Source: Adenophora triphylla var. japonica
Lineage: Eukaryota; Streptophyta; Magnoliopsida; Asterales; Campanulaceae
Assembly: GCA_022495995.1 (NCBI GenBank)
Contig: JAFEMH010004899.1
Span: 1 to 64,000, forward strand
Direction: 5' to 3'
DNA: 64,000 nt
The position numbers were made by a program, and so were the translations under genes. Below are positions 48,131 to 60,700 of the stretch, in pieces (position 1 is the first letter of the stretch; each line of letters opens with the position of its first letter). Below the pieces are notes generated by a model, which was not told the origin of the DNA, searched no databases, and saw only the letters and a list, made by a program, of their open reading frames with translations.

Positions 48131-48492
48131 AAGTTGGCATACGCCCCCGGGACACAGCCGAGTGGTAAAGAAAACAGCATTGCTGGGCTTGCAACCTCAG
48201 TATGAGAAGTTCGAATCTTGATAGGAACAGTTGAAGCAGCCAATTAAATTGGTGATGTAAGAGTGATGTAAGCGTCATGTAGGAGGGCTTCCTTGGGGCC
48301 AGTAGTATAAGGGGTGCTGCCACCCTGATTACCTCGGGTATATCCCGCGATTTACCTCCGCCAGTCACTGAGGGGCCTCGGGTATATCCCGCGATTTACC
48401 TCCGCTGGCCACCTGGAGTACTGACCGAGGGCTGGTGACATAGTCCGATAAACCGAGAAAACCTGGGTAAAAAAAAAAAAAAAGTTGGCATA
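48131..48492 (+). mobile_element. tRNA-derived SINE with target duplications, in the AQR promoter
   Basis: The head contains an A-box (CAGCCGAGTGGT, 48,155-48,168) and a B-box (AGTTCGAATCTTG, about 48,207), in a Ser/Leu-tRNA-like arrangement. The body ends in a poly(A) tail at about 48,468-48,481. An 11-bp duplication AAGTTGGCATA lies at 48,131-48,141 and 48,482-48,492. The body contains a tandem duplication of CTCGGGTATATCCCGCGATT (about 48,334 and 48,377). It ends about 215 bp before the AQR start codon. Confidence 0.88.
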
Positions 48493-48706
48493 TTTTGGGA
48501 ATGGACGATTTTTGTGGAGTAATAATTGGACCGACTTGCACAGTACAGTACACCGCAGCCATGTAACTCTAATTATGTGATCACTCAGCAGCAGTGATAA
48601 AGCACTTTTTGCATCTTTCTATCACTTGTAGGGTTTATCACAAATTAATTTGAAACCTTCAGTAAATCCCCAATTTCCCTCCAACCTCTCTCCTCTGTTA
48701 AAGACG

Positions 48707-51700
48707 ATGACCAAAGTTTATGGCACCGGAGTTTACGATTTTCGCCGGCACCGGGTGGCTGAGTATCCCGTCGAGTCGGCGCAACCACAACAACCGGTTG
48801 TTTCCGAGAGGCCTCCCGAGTCAAAACCCGTTTCCAATGTACCTAGTTCGATAACCCTGGTGGAGATCCAGCGTGACCGGCTGACAAAGATCGCTGAATC
48901 CAATTGGTCGAAAACTGCTTCTAATAAGAAGCCGTTCAATGCTGAGCTAGTGAAGGAGATATACGAGACGGAGTTGTTGGTTAAAGGGGGAAGGAAGACT
49001 GTACCTTTACAGAGGGTAATGATTCTGGAGGTCAGTCAGTATTTGGAGAATTACCTTTGGCCCAACTTCGACCCCGAGAAGTCGAGTTTCGAGCATGTTA
49101 TGTCCATGATACTCATGATTAATGAGAAGGTTTACTGATTAATTTATTGCTTATGTTACTACATTTTTGTGTGTTTTTGATAGTGTTGCTGATTAATGTT
49201 CTGTGTTTTTTTTTGTTTTTTGTTTTTTGCCTGTTGACTTTAATAATGAATAAAATTAGCCTCCCCCTAAAGTATTCTTTTTTCCTTTCAAATATAATGC
49301 TATTGCTGTGCAAAACAAAAACCTGAATTGAGAATACTACATGAATGTGGTTTGTGTGAAGTAAAGTCCTTCTGAGTCCCATGTCAGAATGGTTTCTTCA
49401 TTCTTGTAGGAATTAAAGTTATCAATTTTACTTGGTTTCATCTGTAGTCATGAAAAAGAGCTTGAAATTGCATGGGTAACGAGACTTATGGATTCAATTA
49501 TTTGACATTGCAGTTTCGAGAGAACGTAGCTGCTTGGATTTGCTTTTATGATAGGAAAGATATGTTTAAGGCATTTCTTGAGAGGGTTATCCACCTGAAG
49601 GAGGTATGTTACCATTATCACACATAGTATGAATGTTATATATTTATTTTATATTATTGTTTGAAAGAAAATACTTAGTACGAGATTGTCCCCTACTTTC
49701 AAAATATCTTCCTAGAGATTTGGTGTAATATCAAATTGACCCTCTTGCTTGAATGTCATTTTGGAATTATTATTATTGTTGTTGTTGATAAAAGGAGAAA
49801 ATTATTAGAAGGAATAAAAGATACAACTAGCAGAGGAAAAGCTGTCCTCCCAAGGGGAATAAAAGAAAAAGGAAAACAACATTTCAAAAGAAAAATTAAT
49901 TACTCTTCCATGAGTCTGAAACCTTAGCTGATAACTTCGCTCCAATCTCTGCATAGATCTGCCACAGCCATTAATTTCGGGCTCTCGAACCAAAGAGCAG
50001 GAGTGTACATGGATGGGTTCTAGCATCACCATGAGGACTAAAATTGTTTGTTGAGGAAGTTAATAAAGCTAAGAGCAGCTAACATCCAGTAGAAAAAGGT
50101 CTAGCTTTTAGTTGTTGAGCTTAGTCATCTTCCACCAGCGGAGCTTGCAGTATTCTTCTTCACCAATAACACTAATAGAGAACTCAAGTTACCATGAGCA
50201 GTAAGACATGGCCATTGAGAAAGTCTGCATTTCCTCCAATGGATGTTTGTAAAAGAACTATGGATGTTTGTAAAAGAACTCAATAAGTCCAACTATCGTG
50301 AACATCTCAGAGAGACCGAAATGAGTGAAAATCTCATTATTTTGTATTTCAATATACAATTAGACCCCCTAACATTTGGGACATTACAAAAGGGGCCATA
50401 AATCTCGGAAAAAAGCGAAAGCCAAATATTGTTTACTAGAAACCCATGCCAGAAACTGTTTGCATTGAGAGCCCCTTGCTCCACCCCTGTAGTTGGATCC
50501 CAGGGAGGTGGTGAGGCTTCCAGTCTTAAGGACCTAGTCTGTTACTACGTTTAACAAAGATATTTTCCATGGGGACTGTAATAGTAAACCCCGATTGGAG
50601 GGTTTGGACCTATTGACGTAGATAACATTGATTGGTTGGAGAGGCCTTTCTTTGAGGAGGAAGTTCGGTTGGCTACGGTAGGTGTGTCGGGAGACAATTT
50701 TTCTATGACTTTTTTCAATTCTTGTTGGGATATACTGAAAATTGGATCTTATGATGGTTTTTCCTGTGTTTCATGGGAATGGTACTTTTGAAATTAGCAT
50801 AACTCTACTTTAATCACTCTCATTTTAAAAAAGGATATATCGGTCAATGCTGGCTATATTATGCCTATTAGCTTGGTTACTTGCGGGTACAAGTTTGTTA
50901 CAACTTACAAGGCTACAGGAATTAGGATGGTTTTGTGAAGTACCTTTTTGGAAAATCTGAATGCTTTGATTGGGGCTAGGCAAAGTATTGGTACAATCCT
51001 TGTTGTGAACATGGAATTTGAGGATTTAGAACATCGGGGTAAGGAAGCACTAGTGTTGAAGTTGGATTTTGAGAAGGCCTTTGGTTTAGTGAATTGGAGG
51101 TTTCTAGATCACATTACGGAATGGAATGATATTTGACTGAGATGGAGATGGATGTTAGGTGTTTTTGCTCTTCTTTTTCCGTCACCGTGAATGACAAAAC
51201 ATATAAGTGGTTTAGTTCTTCTAGAGGTCTTCGACAAAGAGAATCTCTTCTTTCCTTTTCACTATATTGTTTGATATATGTATTAAGCTGATTGTTGGCT
51301 AGAAAGGAGGAATTTGTTCTTGTTAATGGTCCAGTAGGTAAGGATGACTTGACAATGTCACACTTACAGTTTGCTGATGATATGTTTTGTATTTGGAATA
51401 CGGAGTTAGAATTTTTATGAATATTCCCACGATCCTCCAAATCTTTGAACTGCATCGGGGCTTGAGATAAATTTGGCTAAATGTGAGATTGCGGGATTAA
51501 TTTAGGAGATGAGATGGAATCTCGTGTGTTCCTTTGATTGGGTTCTGTGTTCTCTCGTGGCCTTTGTCTTATATCTAAGGTAATTTTAGGGCTGTTTCTT
51601 ATGGGTTCCTTTGGTGGAAAGAGTTTCCAAGAGATTGGATCGTTTGGAAATGGCCTTTTTCTCCCCAGGCGTGTAGTGTAGCACTCTCATTCTAGCGTGT

Positions 51701-54700
51701 TTTTCTACTACTCATTTTTATTTGTTTTCCTTAAAATCCTGGGTAATGTGTTTGAGGCTATTGAGTGTATAAACCAGGAGTTCTCATGCGAAGGTTGAGG
51801 TGGAGGATAGGAGAGACTATTTTTAGTGGCTTGGCCGCTTGGGAGAATGTGGTCTTCCTAAGGAGGTAGATGTGATGCTATTGCTAACTTTGGTTGTTCT
51901 CTTTCTCCTAAGTGCCTGTGGAAATTTACACATAAGGGCCACAATTGTTTTATTGCTTTATCCGTTTAAGGATTGGGGTATGGGGCTTGTATCCGGCATT
52001 AGAAGGATGCTTGGGTTCGAAATACTAAAAGACCCTGCTTCAGGATATATTAACTTGCCTATATTGGCTGTCTTCGGTTCATGATGAGCCTATTTCTGAC
52101 GTTTTTCTGGAGTGGGGTGCGGTGGGGGGTAGGGTGGGGAACAATATCTCATGGAACTTCCATTTCTTCCGGAATCTTAATGGTAACTGTTGGTGTAGCC
52201 TCTCTTCTACATTCTATTCTCTTATTCGTCTTTCCTCTAGTTTGGATTCTCGACTTTGGAATTTGGATTGTTCTGGAGTAATTTTTTGTAGTTCATTTTA
52301 ACACATTTGAGTTTTCACGGGTTTATTCTCCTTTTCTCTTGTCCTCTCTTATTTGGGAGGCAAGTCTTCCTTTCAAGGCGAGAGCCAATATAGTGCTTAT
52401 GGAAGTCAATACTAATGATAGATTGCAGATCCGCAGCTCCTGAGTATTTCTCTGAACTGGTGTCTGATTCTGTAGAACCGGAGATAGTATCATGATCATC
52501 CTTTTTTCGGTGAAGTGGTGCTAGAATTCTTTCGAACAGGCTGCTTGAGGTGGTTGGTAAAGCCTGGATGAATCAAGAATATGTGATGTCCTTCCTTCAG
52601 ATACGCGTTCAAGGCTTTGGCAAAAAAGTTAGAATTCAGCATTGCTGTGGGATGTGCGGTGTGTGGAGTCTTATGGTGCTTATGAACAGAGCAAAATTCT
52701 TGATTTTCTTATAGATTATTACTTATTACTGGCACTTCTGTGGGACATATCGAAATTTTGGCATCTCTTTCGGTGTCTAATAAGGGATTATGAGCAGTCA
52801 TTGTTGGATTTGAAACGAGACTAGTCTTCATGTTAGTTAGTATAAGTCTTTTGTGATTTCCCCTTTCAATGGACTCATACATCTTTTGCATATGGTCTTC
52901 TATAATCAAACACAATTTTTTTCTTATCTTAAAAAGAAAAAAATAGTTGGTATGCCTTCCATGCATACAGAGGATATTTGGTTCCTTTCTCAGAGCCTAT
53001 CGGAGCTTCTCACATATACATCTCATATTAAGGAAATAGGGGGAGGGGTGGTTGGGACCGGTGGGGGTGAGGGGGCGTTCCTGCCTTGCTATAAAAGACT
53101 CTTGTGTGAGCAGTTCTTTTTGTTCCATTCTCCACATTCCCCCAACCCCTTGTTTTTTCTCTTTGCCTTTTCTTTTGTTTTGCCGAGTAGCTTAACCCTA
53201 TGCCCTATGCGTTTTATTACTAATAGCAACTTAATGTTATGGACTTCACATTCAGAATCTAAAATTTAATGCATCTCACTGACTTTCTGGCTTTTGGATG
53301 TGGGTGCATGTAGGGAAGAAGCTTAAGTATTGCTGAGAAGACTAACTATTTACTCTTCATGATTAATGCCTTCCAGGTATGTCATTTTGATAAATGCTAC
53401 TGTTTGCATGCTCAGACGTGGCTTTAGATATTCGCTTGTTGGTTGGGTTGGCTTTTATTGCAATTGATGTTTCACTTGATTCTTGGCCATCTTTCAAATT
53501 ATTAGACATACTGTCATGATGCTCTTGTTTGCCATTATTATTATTTATGTTTGAATCTTTGATAACTGTTCCAAATGGTCCCAGGATATGAGAATTGATA
53601 TTGTATGATGTTGTAAAGGTGTGCTTATTTCATTGATGTTGTGCTTAAAACATGATCAGCACCCCAAATTTAGTTGCTGAGGAATTCTTTTACGTGTTGT
53701 ATTTTTCTTTTTGCTTTGGGGTTTATATAGTGATCTTGGCATGTTTTAACTATATATGAATGTGTAGTTGTTTCTGTTTCATTACTTCTTTAATCATTTC
53801 CTCTTGAAGCTAGAATCAGGTTAACCACATCCACAGAAACAGCCTTGCTCTGCCAGTCTACCACTACAGGTACACCTAGCAGCCGGATGTGAAGTACCTT
53901 AATTTCGCACCCCAAACCCTTCAGTTCGATTTAGGAGGCCTGTTTGGTGGGGTTGTGCTTTAGTGTGAGTGCTTTAGTGTGAGATGCTAGGATTTCCCTT
54001 TTGCAACCTCTGGACGATGTCATTCTTTCCATGTTCAAGGTATTCTGGGTTATTGATACTGCTGCTGCTGCAGGATTTTCGATTTTATTTGTTACTAATG
54101 ATGAACCTTTCTGAGTGCGTGTTAGTTGTGTATTAAGTGTAACCTATGAAGCATGGGTACGGGAGTGGGATACAGGCACGATATAGTGCAGGTACGAAGA
54201 TACGTCAAAATTCAAAAACATAAGATATGGGTACGGCAAGAATACGTCAGCTCAGCTACAAATTATTAAGATAGGGCGGCCCTAAACTTTGCTCATGAAT
54301 CCATCTTGCAATATATTGAAGGGATTGCATTGGGTCTCATTTTTTACTACATGATACCCAAGGTTTCATTTATCCCCACCAGATCTCCGTATCCATTGGG
54401 GAAGTATCCAGTACATTTCAATGTACTAACTGTATACCAGGTTCTATTAGTTACTAATGTGTCCCTCGAGTAAGAAAAAATTATAATCATGACCCTACCC
54501 GTATCCATCCCGTAGCTCCGATGTATCCTTGTCGCGTATCTGATACTGCTGCGGGGACCATTTTGGAGTATCTGTGGTTCATAGAGTGCAACTAACTTAG
54601 CTACTCAACTCTACTACTACTGCAAGTCGCAACCCGAAGTCACTTGGAGGATTCCATTTAAGTCCAGCAAACGAGGAATTAAAATATCTATAAATAATAG

Positions 54701-57700
54701 AATAACAATAATACTAACCGACGGCAACGCATTCCAGGAGCATCGGACCACAAGAACTTTTTAGCATGCACATGAATTGCTTTATTAGTGAATTGCTACT
54801 TCCTCCTTTACAAATCCAAATTAACTCTTCTCTATCCCTTTTAGCAAAGTTTCTCTATACTGGCTGTCTAAACACCCTTGTGTTACTTTTGAGATAGAAA
54901 ATCAATAGGTATGTTGATCTGACACGATGTCGCTAAGTGCATACTTTGAGGGTATTAAAGATTGCCTTTGAAGTCAAATGCTTTCCTAAAATCTGTGCAA
55001 TGTAAATATGTGGTACTTGTTTTGAGGAGGGAGTAGTTGTATAAGGATATTTTTCCCTATTATTAAGGTATTTTCAGTGCTTAGAATTATCTAGGTAAGC
55101 AGTAGTACAATTAGGGTACAAATGTTGATATAGTTCATTGACTACTACAGTTGAATATTGTGTAAGAATTAGCTTGTGAGCTTTGTCTGTTTCTTCCAAT
55201 CGCTTGTGACTTGTGAGTGAAGTTCCCTCACCTTGTTTGTTTGCATTTGAAAATCTTCCTTGTTTGTTGTGACTGCCAACGAACCTTCCTGTATCCTGTG
55301 CTGCATCAATGATTAGTTTGCTCCTGCCTTAATGATTAGCTTGTGCCTTTCACGTGTGCTAGTCAGCTGAATGATCATGCTGGATAAGTATGAGTTAATA
55401 ATCTATTGGACATATTTTTTTTGGAGTTTATCTACTGCCGTGTGGTTGAAGTTTATTTGTATGCTATTCAGCACAGTAACAGATTTTTGGGGTTGCCTCC
55501 TTGAGTTGAGGCATTATTACTTGTTTACTTTAGAGATTTAGTAGGGAAAGAAGAAGCTTGTTTATCTTGTGGCTCTCAAGTGTTTCTGGAATGGAAGTGA
55601 TAGCTGGATCTACACAAGTCTCCCGCCACACAGTTTGGGAAGGGTCAAAGCCTTGAGTTTATATAGTCACAGACTGTTTTCATTTGTTTGAAATTGGTGA
55701 ATTCCATGTGGCAGTGGAGCAACTTCACTGCTACGCTAGTGCTGAAATACCCCTTCAATGCAAGTAGATTAGATGTCTAATTATTCTTCAATTTGCTTCA
55801 ACTAACCATAAATACCAAATAACTTTTTATGCCGACATTTAGCCCTTCTGGCGCGTTCTGCATTTCTGGTTCCTATGGATGGAAGTAGCATATACTCCCT
55901 CTGTCCCATTTGAAGTTTCACTTTTAACCGAAATGAGTGTCCCATTTAAACCTTCACCTTTTCTAAAATGGCAAAAGTTTATTATTATTATTATAATATT
56001 ATACATACCCCAGTTGCCATACTCACGCGCTTAAATTGTGGGCCCCACTTGCAAATCCTCACTTACTCCACTCACAACCCCTTTCCCACTCACATTACTT
56101 TTGAATATAAATAATGCTTTCTTAATTTTTGTGCCCACAATTAATGGTGAAGCTTCAAATAGGACGGAGGGAGTATAGTTTACTCTAAGCTATAATTTCC
56201 TCATTGTTTCTTGGGTTCAATTCTCATGTTGTGTTCCTTACATTTTTCTGCTCACTCTTTTTTCCTTTCACGGTTTCATTTTTGGTGCACCATTAACATC
56301 GGACTGTCTTTCTCCTGATGTGATAGAGCCTGGAAGATGATATTGTGAGTAAAAAGATTATGAGATTAGCAAGTCTCCAATGCTGGCATAGTCTATCATA
56401 TGGTCGTTTCCAGGTAAGCTGTATATCCATGTTTTCATTGGTACTTAAAAATATTAATTTGTTCTCCAGATTTAGCATAATCTGGCTTCTGATCTGCTTT
56501 ATTTTAATGTAGATGGAGCTTTGTCTTAATCCGGATCTGATTAAGAAGTGGAAAAAGATTACAAAAAGAGCCAGGGAGGCTCCAAAAAGAGGGGATGCTT
56601 TTGATATCTCAGGGGCCTTGGAAGTGAAATTCTTGAGGAATCTTGTTGAAGAATTTTTGGATGTATGTTTATGTTTAACATCTATATCTTGCAAGTTCCA
56701 TTTATAATTTAGAGCAGTCAGGACTTGGAAGCAACTTGATTATTGCTCATCTCACCAGGTACTTGATTCCAAAGTATTTCTTGTTGAGGACAACCACGAA
56801 GGTCTTTCTGATATTAATTTTGAACAAGTTAATGATGCTTCTATCTTGTACTGTGAGAGGTTTATGGAGTTTCTCATTGATCTCCTAAGCCAGCTGCCGA
56901 CAAGGAGGTATCTTCGTTCCTGAAGTTAATTGTTCAATTGAGTTTTAGTGCATTAGGCTTAGCCTTGTCCACACCAAAAATTCTTTTGTTTATGTTTCTT
57001 CTATATCTTATATTTATTGGTGTCATGGTGGTTGTTTAACATGTGTTTCGGGGTTTGGGGGTGGGGGTAGACATGGGAGATAGACCAGATTCCCTTTATA
57101 TACCAGAGGAAAAATAGGATGTCACAGTCTTGCTGGTTGTCTAATGTGTGTGTGTAGGTGTTAATGATAAAAAGAGTGTACAGTATACATTGTTGAACCC
57201 TTGTTTAACAACTTAAGCTTTTAGATGTGTTGGTTACTTAACGTGGTATCAGAGCTCATGGTTTGGCAAGGTCAAGGGATCAAATCGTCCTGCTTGCATT
57301 TCTCCTAAAAATAATATTACAAAGGATACATATTGACCCTATATATGAACAAGTGCACCTCTCCACTTATACATGTGAGGGAGAGTGTTAATGATAAAAA
57401 GAGTGTACAATATACATTGTTGAGCCCCTCTCTAACATCTTAAGCTTTTAGATGAGTTGGTTACTTAACAGTAGGACTTCACATGGGATGTACCAAATTC
57501 ATTTTGTATACAAGTGCAGAAAGAGGAAGTCACATAGCATATGGTTGATGGTGTTAAGAAGTAATTCATAGCTATATATAATTTAGATACCTGCACAAGG
57601 TGGCATTTTTGTCTAGAGTAAGAATGCTTTTACGATCATCCTTTTCTTCTTCTTACATAATTTAAGATTTCAAGTGTTGACGCACGTAGCAATGGGAATA

Positions 57701-60700
57701 ATCGATGCATTTATGGGTCACAGTAGCTTTGGATGCTATTACTTCATTATTCTTTTGCGTTGGATGCTGTTAATGATTCTTTTACGGATTCCTAACACTC
57801 AGCCATTTATCTTACTCCCTTTTAACTGTACTCATAAATGTATGTTTCAATTGTGTTTTTTCCCGAGGCACAGTGGGCAACATAAGTAGCCTTTACAGTT
57901 GCATATGCTTGTTCTTTCGTCTTTGACATGCTTTTATTGTTCAGAGTTTTGGAGGTTCTTCTAGACATTGCAATGTCATGATTTTTTTAATTTTTATTTT
58001 TGTGTGGGTAAATTGTCACTGCAGATATTTTAAGGCCCTTGTTGCAGACATTGCTGTTGTTTCCAAATGTCACTTGAGCGCTCTTTATAGACATGGGAAG
58101 GGAAAACTTTTCGGACAACTAGTGGACTTGCTACAGTTCTATGAGAACTTCGAAATCGATGGTAATTTAGGGAGGCAAATGACTGATGATGAGGTGCTTC
58201 AAGCACATTATGATCGTGTTCAGTCATTCCAGCTACTCGCGTTTAAGAAGATACCAAAGGTCTGTCACTTCTTGATATGGTTAAAATTGATGCTACCTAA
58301 TAACTACTACTCCCTCAGTCCCAATATGAATGTCCAAAAAAAATTTCAAATTTGCTCTTGATCAAGAGCAAATTTGATTTTTTTTGGACATTCATTTTGG
58401 ATCAAGAGCAAGTTTGAAAATTTTTTGGACATTCATTTTGGGACGGAGGGAGTAGTTATTTATGACACTCTCCTTATGACTTATGCTCATTCCAGTAGTC
58501 CGTTTCTTGTTGGTGCTTGCAGTTGAGAGAACTTTCACTGGCTAACGTCGGCGCTATTCACAGCCGTGGTGAACTCTCAAAAAGACTGTCGGTGCTTTCT
58601 CATCAGGAGCTTAGAGATTTAGTCTGCTGCAAGGTCTGTATTTTATTTGGTTATTTCTAGAATACATCATTCGCATCAAGATGATTGGATGCATCTCTAC
58701 ATTTTTTTCCTGAATTTTCTTAGCCATACTTTTTGCCCAGGGATGTAGCCTAGCCACAATAGGGGAAGGGGAGATCAATTGATGCACTGAATCTCCAAAG
58801 TTAGCATCTTAACCCCTATAATTTTTAAAAGGAAAAAAATGATGGTAACTTTGCCTAAATTCTTGAAAAATTCCAGTTTCTCTTCTTACTTTCATTGATA
58901 AAATCTTCAATGTTTATCATTATTGTTTAAAAGGAATAAAACGTGTAGTACAAACCAATGTCGACGAACTGAGTGAACAAATATCTAGTATCCCAGATGT
59001 AGTCGAAAATATCAATGAGCAGGCCCAGAGGTAGTTGAAAGTGTCGACGAACTGGGTGAATGAATATCTTGTGTCCTTGTGTGTGTTCCTTTCATATTTC
59101 TTGCTAGATTATTTCTCTTCATTATATTGCTTGGGTATATCCTCAACAAGTTGAACTGAACCCAAACACATGACCCACACGTATTGGCTCACCACAACCT
59201 GCACATGTGTCCTGCATGCGCAACCTTATTGCATCCCACATAATTAGTTCTTATCTCATTTGGCACGCATAGCAAGAAATTCACCAAGACACTTTCCATG
59301 ATTTGATAAGGTCATGAAAGGCTATTAAAAGGCACGAAAGTAGTCCTCAGTCAACCCCCTACTTGTTTTGCATTTGGGATTACTGAGGAGCGTTGGATTG
59401 GAAGCTAGAATAGCGATGTAAGCCACCTGGTCCAATTATTAGATTACATATGGCCGAACCAGGCTCAAATAGGAAATTGTGAAATGATCCCTACAGGGGA
59501 CACGTGACTCCAACCCCGTTCGGACAAGCCAACAAAATAGTAACACCACATTACACGGACCTCACATGCTTTGTCACGAGGGCCCGCTTTTCAACACCTA
59601 TAAGTACCTCATGGCATTTATGCTGGTGGGCTACAATAAGTAACTGTGTGATTTAGTTCCGCTAACCTTGTCTTCTTCCGAGCTAGTTCCCATTTTCGCT
59701 CCAGTTTCACTCTTCAGTTTCCTGTAGCGCCAAGTATTCACCCATATCTCTCTAACCTGCAAGGATTTGGTACACACATGTACCAAACACGTACATCTAT
59801 TCTTGATTGCAATTTCCCTTCGCTGATTGAGGTGTGAACTGACTAATAGGATTGACATGCTTCAGTTGGATTCCTACATTTCTCAAGCATACATCTTCAC
59901 TTGCAGAAGTTTCTCTTGTCTCTGTTTTGGTCCAAAGACTTTGTGCTATAATCCCTAGAAAACATTTTTTGGCCACCTTTTGGGGTTGCAATCATCCATA
60001 CTATTCTGTCTACACGTTACGTATTGTTTGCTCTGTCTGTGTGTCCATGCATAGAGTTGTATGCGTATGAATTATTTATGTATGCGTATTTTGGAGTAAG
60101 CTGGGTTATCCAAGTCTTACAACCTCGTGGCATGGTTAGGGGCTCGTCACTATAAAATTCATACGCAGAAATGGATTGTGACCTACCCATACCTCGTGTG
60201 TAGTAGTTAATGGAATGAACTAGGAGAAATTTTTCCAATTGGAGCTTATGCAAGGATTAAACAGCACAACTTGTGCTCTATATGTTTGAGCAAGCCTTTA
60301 ACAGATTGTATAGGGTGATGACTGTAGAGCGTTAAGCTGGGAACTTGATGTGTTTTTTTTTTATTATTCTTATTGTCATCGTTTTGGTTAGTTATGTGCT
60401 TACGGATGTGTTGTTTTTATTTTAATACTTTTTGTACACATGATTTTTGCCCTTTTGATTTTTTTTTTTGTTTTTCATTTATTAACCTAAAATGCTTAAG
60501 CTTATCTTTGTGCAACCCTGTGAATGTGTATGTTATCTGTTGTTCACATTCTATTTTTTTTTATTTTCCAATTAATGATTGTTGATGTTAGTTCAATTGT
60601 AGTAATTGCAATGAGTTCTCCAATCACCAACAACCTGATTATTCAAGGTCTGTCCCTAAATGCACTCACTTGCTCTTCGTCAAGTGAATTGCTCAGATTA

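Noticed and set aside
52853..53269. 138-codon open frame before AQR exon 3
   Set aside because: Low-complexity composition and no recognisable family; it lies in AQR intron 2 next to LINE remains.
59631..60253. Several 64-78-codon frames in AQR intron 8
   Set aside because: No conserved motif, overlapping on both strands, and within a spliced intron.
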